Assembly: GCA_945869265.1 (NCBI GenBank)
Contig: CAMBOI010000002.1
Coordinates: 1-64,000, forward strand
Origin: an uncultured Prevotella sp.
GTDB lineage: Bacteria; Bacteroidota; Bacteroidia; Bacteroidales; Bacteroidaceae
Length of the DNA: 64,000 nucleotides
Direction of reading: 5' to 3'
The translations under genes and the position numbers were made by a program. Numbering within the stretch: the first letter of the stretch is position 1; every line of letters starts with the position of its first letter. The notes below the pieces were generated by a model. It did no database searches, had not been told where the DNA came from, and was given only the letters and a program-made list of their open reading frames with translations. Positions 57,087 to 64,000 of the stretch are shown here, in pieces.

Positions 57087-57257
57087 ATGGCTTACGTAAT
57101 TGGTGACGATTGTATCGCTTGCGGTACATGTATCGATGAGTGTCCTTCTGGAGCAATCTCTGAGGGCGAAAAGTATTCAATTGATCCTGATACCTGCACT
57201 GAGTGCGGTACTTGCGCAGATGTTTGTCCTTCTGAGGCAATCAGTCTTCCCGCTTAA
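57087..57257 (+). CDS. 2[4Fe-4S] ferredoxin (56 aa), absent from the ORF track
   Basis: MAYVIGDDCIACGTCIDECPSGAISEGEKYSIDPDTCTECGTCADVCPSEAISLPA; two CxxCxxCxxxCP clusters. Confidence 0.97.
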   Translation: MAYVIGDDCIACGTCIDECPSGAISEGEKYSIDPDTCTECGTCADVCPSEAISLPA

Positions 57258-57279
57258 TTGATACTTTAAACAAAAAAAA

Positions 57280-57308
57280 GGGGCTGACATTTTTTGATGC
57301 CAGCCCTT
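57280..57308 (+). terminator. Possible terminator after the ferredoxin gene
   Basis: GGGCTGACAT / ATGCCAGCCC imperfect stem; weak T-tract. Confidence 0.55.
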
Positions 57309-57378
57309 ATTATTACCAATAAGTCTAATCTTATCTTCATTCGGGGGATAGTGATTATCCCCCGAAAAAAATCTCTAT

Positions 57379-58806
57379 TTACATACCAAGTACCTGCTTT
57401 GCAACGGCATTCTCCGGATCAATCACGATTAGCTTCTCAGAGAGTTTCTTGGCTGCTGCCATGTTGTCAGCAATACGTGCCTCGTAAGAGATGAGGTAGA
57501 GGTAAGCCTCCTTCAGACGGCTCTTGTCTGAGTTGTTAAGCTCTGTGCGAGTGTTGTAGAGCTCAATAAGCTTCTCGTAGTGAGGCTTGGCATAACCGTT
57601 CTTCTGGTCGTCGTCCATTGCGTTGTTAACGCGTGCGCGCCAGAATGTGGCATACTCAATAGCATCTGCATATTTCTCACCAAGATTCTTGTAAAGTTCA
57701 TCTGACTTCTTCAGCGATGCTACCATCTCGCCATCAGTGAGTTTGCTTGCCTGATAGTAGTAGAGCTGTGCAAGTCCGGCATGGTCGGTGGCAGTTGGAG
57801 TAGAATACTCTGCAAGATACTGCTCGTAGTACTTGATAGCTGATGCGTAGTCTTCAATCTCACTATATGTGTCAGAAAGGGTCTTTATCACACCAGCCTT
57901 CTTGTCCTTTGAGTCAAACTCCTGCTCGATGGCCTTCTTATAGCTTTCGATAGCCTCGTCATACTTCTTTTCTCCCTTCAGGGCATTGCCATAATAGGTA
58001 TAGTCGAAGTATGAGAACTTGGCACTGTCGCTCTTGTTGAAGAGGGCGTCAGCATACTGCAAGGCCTGCTCATACTGCTTGGTGTCTGTTGAGGTGAAGA
58101 ATGCCAAGCGGTTGAAGGCAGCATCGCGTGGAGCCTTTGTCAATCCGAATTTTGCCACCTCAAGGGCATTGGCAGCCTTACCGCTAAGATAGTATGCCAT
58201 GGCGAAATCGCGGATGTCGCGCTCTTCCATCTTGTCCTTGTCAGCCCATGCCTTGCTATAGCTGTCAATGGCATTGCCAAACTTATTTGAGGTGTAGTAG
58301 ATACGACCTGCAAGTGCGTCAACAGCAATGTCGGGACGCTGTGCACGGAGTTCCTCCAACTTGGCAACTGCCTCTGTTGGACTCACCTTCTTATATACGT
58401 TGGCATACTTGTAGTAACCCTCAGGATCCTTCGGGTCGAAGTATATAGCCTGCTGATACTGCTGGGCAGCAGCACCACCGTCGTCGCTCAATGCCTGAAT
58501 GTCGCCGAGGATGATGAATGCCTTGGCACATTTCTTGTTGGCCTTGAGTGCATTCTCTGCCATAATGCGTGCATTGGCAGTATCCTTCACTTCATAATAA
58601 GCCTTTGACATGGCAAGAAGCACATCTGTGTTCTTCTTGTACTTCTTTGCATACTTCTTAGACTGCTCAGCCAGATCGCCAGCCTTGCTCTTAATCATCT
58701 TTGTGATAGCCTCAGTGTCTGCTTTCGGGTCGCCCGTCTGAGCGAACGCTGGAGTACCGATGCCTAGCATCAATGCTCCCATCATTACGTATTTAATTGC
58801 TTTCAT
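57379..58806 (-). CDS. Secreted tetratricopeptide-repeat protein
   Basis: Signal peptide; repeated TPR helices (AFIILGDIQALSDDGGAAAQQYQQAIYFDPKDPEGYYKYANVY, DEAIESYKKAIE). Confidence 0.88.
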   Translation of the reverse strand: MKAIKYVMMGALMLGIGTPAFAQTGDPKADTEAITKMIKSKAGDLAEQSKKYAKKYKKNTDVLLAMSKAYYEVKDTANARIMAENALKANKKCAKAFIILGDIQALSDDGGAAAQQYQQAIYFDPKDPEGYYKYANVYKKVSPTEAVAKLEELRAQRPDIAVDALAGRIYYTSNKFGNAIDSYSKAWADKDKMEERDIRDFAMAYYLSGKAANALEVAKFGLTKAPRDAAFNRLAFFTSTDTKQYEQALQYADALFNKSDSAKFSYFDYTYYGNALKGEKKYDEAIESYKKAIEQEFDSKDKKAGVIKTLSDTYSEIEDYASAIKYYEQYLAEYSTPTATDHAGLAQLYYYQASKLTDGEMVASLKKSDELYKNLGEKYADAIEYATFWRARVNNAMDDDQKNGYAKPHYEKLIELYNTRTELNNSDKSRLKEAYLYLISYEARIADNMAAAKKLSEKLIVIDPENAVAKQVLGM

Positions 58807-58814
58807 AATCTATA

Positions 58815-58846
58815 TTTAATATTTTAATTCTTTAATATTTTAATTC
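58815..58846. repeat. Octamer-period repeat (TTTAATAT-TTTAATTC)2
   Basis: Four 8-bp units between the TPR and PstS-like genes. Confidence 0.9.
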
Positions 58847-59799
58847 TTACTCACCACCACTTCTCTCACTGCCATATTGCCTCTTGCTGGCAAGAGTCCT
58901 GCTTTGAATATTATCTTCTGACCGATAGGCGACTGCAAGAAATTAGAGAATCCCCATGGGAGTCCCTGTCTTGGGTCGGTGAGCAGTGCATAGATGGTAC
59001 GCACCAGCGGATAGTTGCCGTTGTATATATAATATTGGTAGGGTTTCCAACTGTTCATAGGTGTTGCCTCGTCCAGTCTTGACACCGATACCACGCGTAT
59101 ATTCTTTTTGAATGTTACGTTCGTAGTGTCACGAGCGTCGTTGAGCCAGTTGCTGCCAATTATGCCGATTGCATCCTTGTGTGTCGATACATAATTGATT
59201 ACTTCCTCACTCTTTTTTACAGCCTCGATATTGGGGCTATTGATAGGTTTGCCGCCCAAGATACTGTCAACACAGAAGTGGACTGTACTCGATTTGGCAT
59301 TGTCGAATACCACGTCAAATGTGCCGAGTTTGCTCTGCGGGAAAACCTCTTTCCATTTTGTCACCTCTCCACCCAATATTCTCTTTATATCCTTTATAGA
59401 TATACAGGTGTCAGGATTTTCATTGTTGACGATGAGTGCCAGACCGTCGTATGCAATAGGAATACTGCGGGCGATGAGTTTGCGGTCGGCGAAGTTCTTA
59501 ACCTCACTGTCTCTCAGTCGTCGGGCGGCAACGGTAAGCCACACCTTTGTCTGCATAAGCGAGTTGATACCGTCGAGCTCATTGGTGTAGATAGGCTTAA
59601 TAGTCGCCTGTGGGTAGGTGTGTTCAAATACCTCCCTCATTTCTTCGATAATAGGACTGAAACTCTCATCTGAAGTAAATGACATCGTGCCCGATGAGTA
59701 GGTATCAGTTCTACCATTTTTAGGTTTGTTGTGGCATGACCACAACAAACCTAAAATGAGAGTTAATCCAACTAATATGTTGAATGTGCGTTTTGTCAT
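58840..59799 (-). CDS. PstS-like substrate-binding lipoprotein
   Basis: Lipobox GLLWSC; GTMSFTSDESFSPIIEEMREVFEHTYPQATI; YYIYNGNYPLVRTIYALL and GFSNFLQSPIGQKIIFKAGLLPA (PstS-like C-terminus). Confidence 0.8.
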   Translation of the reverse strand: MTKRTFNILVGLTLILGLLWSCHNKPKNGRTDTYSSGTMSFTSDESFSPIIEEMREVFEHTYPQATIKPIYTNELDGINSLMQTKVWLTVAARRLRDSEVKNFADRKLIARSIPIAYDGLALIVNNENPDTCISIKDIKRILGGEVTKWKEVFPQSKLGTFDVVFDNAKSSTVHFCVDSILGGKPINSPNIEAVKKSEEVINYVSTHKDAIGIIGSNWLNDARDTTNVTFKKNIRVVSVSRLDEATPMNSWKPYQYYIYNGNYPLVRTIYALLTDPRQGLPWGFSNFLQSPIGQKIIFKAGLLPARGNMAVREVVVSKN

Positions 59800-59802
59800 A
59801 AA

Positions 59803-60636
59803 TTACTGAAGTCTAAATGTTACAGGTACGGTGAACTTCACACGTACAGCACTACCATTCTGCTTACCGGGAATCCAGTGGGGCATTGCCTTAACCACGC
59901 GCACGGCTTCCTTGTCGAGTGACGGGTCAACCGACTTAACAACCTGTACGTCGGTGATAGAACCGTTACGCTCTACCACGAAGGTCACGATAACACGTCC
60001 CTGTACTCCATTCTCCTCAGCTACAACAGGATACTTGATGTTCTTGCTAAGCCACTCGAAGAGTGCGGCCTGACCACCGGGGAACGATGGCATCACCTCT
60101 ACCACGTCGAAGACTTTTGTCTCTTCTTCCTTTGGAGGCTCTGGCTGGGCAATAACTTCCTTGGCCTTGAGCACCTCGCCGCCAGCCTCGTCGTTACCCT
60201 TTACGTCGAACGAACCGATGGCAGTCTTGGTCTTGTTGAGGTCTTCTTGGCTCTTGAGCTCCTCTTCGGGCTTAACCTCAGAGTCCTTCTTGATGACAGG
60301 CGGTGTGAACTTCACTGAGCTCTTAACCTTCTCAACCACTTTCTGCTCTTCAACCTTAACGGGTGCCTTCTTCTCCACCTTGGCTTCCTTCTTCTGGGCC
60401 AACTTGGAGAGCTCGACATCAGTTTCCATAGCTACCTTCTTGGGGAAAGCGTTCTCGATGGCTACCTTGGCTGCCACTGCTGCCATGATTGCAATGATTA
60501 CTGCAAACACAAGCAACATTGACTTTACGTTACGCTTGCCAGTGTCCTTGCGGAGCACGTATGCACCGTATTCCTTGTTGCGGCCTTCGAATACGAGATC
60601 GACCCAATTATTATCTATAAGATCTACTTTTGACAT
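59803..60636 (-). CDS. tonB: TonB family energy transducer
   Basis: N-terminal TM, Lys/Glu/Pro-rich linker, C-terminal PVVAEENGVQGRVIVTFVVERNGSITDVQVVKSVDPSLDKEAVRVVKAMPHWIPGKQNG. Confidence 0.95.
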   Translation of the reverse strand: MSKVDLIDNNWVDLVFEGRNKEYGAYVLRKDTGKRNVKSMLLVFAVIIAIMAAVAAKVAIENAFPKKVAMETDVELSKLAQKKEAKVEKKAPVKVEEQKVVEKVKSSVKFTPPVIKKDSEVKPEEELKSQEDLNKTKTAIGSFDVKGNDEAGGEVLKAKEVIAQPEPPKEEETKVFDVVEVMPSFPGGQAALFEWLSKNIKYPVVAEENGVQGRVIVTFVVERNGSITDVQVVKSVDPSLDKEAVRVVKAMPHWIPGKQNGSAVRVKFTVPVTFRLQ

Positions 60637-60659
60637 TGTTCTTTACGTTTTAATTGTTG

Positions 60660-61301
60660 TTACTTTACACCCTTCAAATTGAGCAGCTTCTGGTCGTCTT
60701 CACTGATCTTGTCGATCACGTAAGTACCGATACTGCAGATCTGCATTTCATCGAGAGCGTCAACCATGTTCTTATAAGAAGCAGTGTCAAGAGGCTTGAT
60801 GATGATTGTAAGCTTGGGCACCTTCTCGCCGTCCAGGTTACCGTTCTTGATCTCTGCGAGCTCCTTCTGGTAAGTGCTGTCGGGCATATTGTACTTGATC
60901 TTCTTCTCATCCAGTTTCTGCTTTGCCAGCATGATCTTTGCTACCGGTGCAATGCCTTCCTCGGTCATGTGGCTTATCAGCACCTTGCGGATACCATCCT
61001 TGCCCCATGTTGTTTCCTTTAGGCATGTCGGGTCGTCATACTTTGGCAAACCATCGATGTGGTAAATCTTATCATTGCCTGCAAGAATGAGCGTGATGGT
61101 GTGGGAAGCCTTTGTTGCTGACTTGTCCTGTTCCTGCACGTTCTTGTCATTGCTCGGCATCGTCAACTGCATAGCCTGAGGCTTGCTCAGAGTGGTACAC
61201 AGCATGAAGAACGTGATAAGAAGCATCATCATGTCCACCATCGGCGTGAAGTCCACGCGGGTGTTCATCTTTTTCTGCTTGCTTTCTTTTTTCTTTGCCA
61301 T
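60660..61301 (-). CDS. exbD: ExbD/TolR family protein
   Basis: TRVDFTPMVDMMMLLITFFMLCTTL; second of two consecutive exbD-like genes. Confidence 0.93.
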   Translation of the reverse strand: MAKKKESKQKKMNTRVDFTPMVDMMMLLITFFMLCTTLSKPQAMQLTMPSNDKNVQEQDKSATKASHTITLILAGNDKIYHIDGLPKYDDPTCLKETTWGKDGIRKVLISHMTEEGIAPVAKIMLAKQKLDEKKIKYNMPDSTYQKELAEIKNGNLDGEKVPKLTIIIKPLDTASYKNMVDALDEMQICSIGTYVIDKISEDDQKLLNLKGVK

Positions 61302-61303
61302 GT

Positions 61304-61918
61304 TTATTCCTCCGATGACGTTTTAAGATTTGTAATCAGTTGGTAACGGTTCTCTTCCATGTCCTGAAGCTCTGACATAAGTGCCTTGACTGCTTTGTAA
61401 GGAGTCTTGCTATCGCACTTGATGGCGATACGAATGTCAGGGTTGGCATCGCGAGCTGCCTTTACCCACTCTTGAAATTCACTCATTCCCCCCTCGATAC
61501 TATCGGTGGGAACTCCAAGCGTCTTGATGACTTCTGCCATCTTCTCGGGCTCAAGGTTGAGGTAGTCGGGAAGCTTGGTGACGGGTACACCAATCATCGA
61601 CTCTTCCTTGAACTTCTTGATCTGCGCACCGTTCAGCGTTACGCCGAATTTGTCGGTGACAGTCTGCATGATGGCCAACATGTCGTTCTTATTGTCGGTT
61701 CCGACGAAGATTTTGCCGTCCGAGCCAACAAGAATGTTCAGCACATTCTTCTCGGGCACCTTAACCTCCGACACTGAACTTGGCGTAACAACCTGAATAG
61801 GTTCTGGCTGCAAGAATGTTGATGTCAACATAAAGAAGCACAGAAGAAGGGTCATCACGTCCGACATAGGAGTCATGTCAATCCAGACGTCTTTTTTCTG
61901 TATCTTTATTTTACCCAT
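61304..61918 (-). CDS. exbD: ExbD/TolR family protein
   Basis: KKDVWIDMTPMSDVMTLLLCFFMLTSTF. Confidence 0.92.
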   Translation of the reverse strand: MGKIKIQKKDVWIDMTPMSDVMTLLLCFFMLTSTFLQPEPIQVVTPSSVSEVKVPEKNVLNILVGSDGKIFVGTDNKNDMLAIMQTVTDKFGVTLNGAQIKKFKEESMIGVPVTKLPDYLNLEPEKMAEVIKTLGVPTDSIEGGMSEFQEWVKAARDANPDIRIAIKCDSKTPYKAVKALMSELQDMEENRYQLITNLKTSSEE

Positions 61919-61947
61919 TATTATTCGCTAATTAAAAGGTAAAACAA

Positions 61948-62781
61948 TTAAGCCTCTTCTGTGTGGTTAACGTCGTATGTAGATGCAATTGTGTAACCAA
62001 CCTCGTCGAGGGCGTATGTCAACTTGTCGATCTTGTTTGTGAAGAAGTTATAGATAACTACTGCGAACCAAGATGTCAAAATACCTGATGCTGTGTTCAC
62101 AAGGGCCTCAGAAATACCGGCAGACAGTGCCATAGAATCAGCACCACCACCTGCAGACAGAGCCTGGAATGAACGGATCATACCGAGCACAGTACCGAAC
62201 AGAGCGGTAAGTGTACCGAGGGTAACGATGGTTGCTACGATAGGCAAGTTCATCTGGAGAGTAGGCATCTCAAGCTGAGTAGCCTCCTCGTGAGCCTGCT
62301 GGATCTTGGCGATCTTCTGAGCCTTCTTCAGAGTGGTGTTGCCTTCAGCATCCTTGTAGGCGTTGATTGAAGCGAGAACCACGTTAGCTACTGAACCCTT
62401 CATCTTGTTGCAAAGAGCTGTAGCCTCGTCGAACTTACCAGTCTTGATGAGTTCCTTAACCTGGGTTGTGAACTTGCCAAGGCTCATTGTACCGAATGCA
62501 CTTCTAAGAGCGAAGAAACGCTCAACACCGAGGCAGATAACAGAGAGAAGGAGAGTCAAGATAAGACCTACTACGAAACCTCCCTTATACACGGTACCCA
62601 TAAGGTTTACTGGGTGTCCTGTGGGATCGCCACCTGCGAAGTTGTCAGGTGCACCGAGTACCTGGAAATAGAATGCGTAAGCGGCTACACAGCAGATTAC
62701 AAGAATCCAGATAGCGTTCTTTACTCCCTTAAAGCCCGATGATTTCTTAGCTGGGGCTGCAGCATTTGTTTTTGTTGCCAT
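61948..62781 (-). CDS. exbB: MotA/TolQ/ExbB proton channel family protein
   Basis: LPIVATIVTLGTLTALFGTVLGMIRSFQALSAGG...ALSAGISEALVNTASGILTSWFAVVIYNFF. Confidence 0.95.
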   Translation of the reverse strand: MATKTNAAAPAKKSSGFKGVKNAIWILVICCVAAYAFYFQVLGAPDNFAGGDPTGHPVNLMGTVYKGGFVVGLILTLLLSVICLGVERFFALRSAFGTMSLGKFTTQVKELIKTGKFDEATALCNKMKGSVANVVLASINAYKDAEGNTTLKKAQKIAKIQQAHEEATQLEMPTLQMNLPIVATIVTLGTLTALFGTVLGMIRSFQALSAGGGADSMALSAGISEALVNTASGILTSWFAVVIYNFFTNKIDKLTYALDEVGYTIASTYDVNHTEEA

Positions 62782-62985
62782 AATACTTTTAATTTTTTTA
62801 GTTATTTAATGAATTAAAATGATATTCGCTTGATTGTTTTTTTTATGTTCAACAAGTGTCTTTGCGGAGTTGCCTCCTTACGAGCGACAAAGATAATAAA
62901 TAAGTGCCAAAATCGCAATGAATTAATAAGTTTTAACTACATTTTTTTGATTTCTTCATTGATTATGGCACTTATTCCTCTTTTT

Positions 62986-64000
62986 TTATGCTAATTTTGA
63001 CAATGCTTCCTTAATTCGGCGCATCGCCTCAACTATATTCTCGTCGCTTGTGGCATAACTCATGCGGAAACATTCGGGGTCGCCAAATGCATCTCCTCCC
63101 ACGGTTGCCACGTGTGCCTGTTCGAGCAGGTACATGGCGAAGTCGGATGATGTGTTGATGACAGTGTCACCGCATTTCTTGCCGAAGAAACTGCTGCACT
63201 TCGGGAACAGGTAGAACGCTCCCTCGGGCACGTTCACCTCCAAACCAGGGATGTCCTTGGCGAGTTTCACTATGAGGTCGCGACGGCGCTCGAATGCCTT
63301 GCGCATCTCTTCTACGCACTCCTGTGAGGCAGTGTATGCAAATTCGGCTGCTTTCTGGCTCACTGAGCACGGACCGCTGGTGTATTGTCCCTGCAGTTTA
63401 TTGCAGCCCTTGACTATCCACTCGGGGGCGGCAATGTAGCCTATGCGCCATCCAGTCATGGCGTATGCCTTCGACACTCCGTTCACGATGATCGAGCGCT
63501 CCTTCATTCCGGGGAACTGGGCTATGCTCTCGTGGTGACCGATGTAGTTGATGTGCTCATAGATTTCGTCGGCAAGCACGAAGAGGTCGTCGTGCTTCTT
63601 GATAACCTCTGCCAATGCCTCAAGCTCACTCTTTGAATATACGCTTCCCGTAGGGTTGCTCGGTGAGCAAAGGATAATCATGCGTGTCTTGGGCGTGATG
63701 GCAGCCTCAAGCTGCTCGGGAGTCATCTTGAAGTTTTGGCTGAATCCAGCCTCCACAATCACGGGCACTCCGCCTGCCAACTTCACCATCTGGGGATATG
63801 ACACCCAATAGGGGGCAGGGATGATAACTTCCTCGCCGTCGTTGACAAGGGCCATCACCGTGTTGCACACGCTCTGCTTGGCTCCGTTCGAAACGAGCAC
63901 CTCGTTTACCGTGTAGCCAAGACCGTTCTCATTCTTGAGCTTTGCCACGATAGCTTTCCTCAGGTCGGGGTAGCCCGGCACCGGTGAGTATCTTGAGAAG
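62986..64000 (-). CDS. Class I/II pyridoxal-phosphate aminotransferase (aspartate aminotransferase-like), 5'-truncated by the window edge
   Basis: LCSPSNPTGSVYS, VNGVSKAYAMTGWRIGYIAAP (PLP lysine), C-terminal FRMSYATSDENI; frame open to base 64000. Confidence 0.93.
   Translation of the reverse strand, partial: FSRYSPVPGYPDLRKAIVAKLKNENGLGYTVNEVLVSNGAKQSVCNTVMALVNDGEEVIIPAPYWVSYPQMVKLAGGVPVIVEAGFSQNFKMTPEQLEAAITPKTRMIILCSPSNPTGSVYSKSELEALAEVIKKHDDLFVLADEIYEHINYIGHHESIAQFPGMKERSIIVNGVSKAYAMTGWRIGYIAAPEWIVKGCNKLQGQYTSGPCSVSQKAAEFAYTASQECVEEMRKAFERRRDLIVKLAKDIPGLEVNVPEGAFYLFPKCSSFFGKKCGDTVINTSSDFAMYLLEQAHVATVGGDAFGDPECFRMSYATSDENIVEAMRRIKEALSKLA

Overview
A 64-kb chromosomal window from a Bacteroidota genome, probably Prevotella-like. 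This placement is an inference from SusC/SusD genes, TAnnTTTG -7 boxes, DUF4369/DUF6057-type proteins and the ExbB-ExbD-ExbD-TonB order. Both ends cut through genes: a nucleoside-hydrolase-like CDS on the left and an aspartate aminotransferase-like CDS on the right. I saw no rRNA, tRNA, CRISPR array or intact transposon. Ordinary content includes ccsA/resB-like genes, recG, ispD, pdxJ, nadK, an ABC export region with a YtrA-type GntR regulator and MacAB/TolC-type genes, hsp20, an S9 peptidase, GH43, fba, purH-like, rplS, a ferredoxin and a TonB/ExbBD operon. The strongest candidate for an undescribed system is a two-gene module present three times between about 28 and 47 kb. Each copy is a polytopic DUF6057-like membrane protein with a conserved EQxQLF/W motif, followed by a lipoprotein with WD40/PD40-like repeats and one conserved CxNCHT (c-type heme-like) motif. 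Copy 1 lies at the end of a susC-susD-lipoprotein-DUF4369 operon; copy 2 precedes a FimB/Mfa2-like lipoprotein; copy 3 stands alone. A second candidate, at 0-6.2 kb, groups two stand-alone condensation-domain-like proteins, a DDAH-like amidinohydrolase, a nucleoside-hydrolase-like protein and a MATE transporter fused to a histidine-kinase-type ATPase domain. The window also carries a recurring class of 7/8/9-bp-period AT-rich repeats at gene junctions, several palindromes around promoters, and gene remnants. All family calls come from reading motifs, without database searches.
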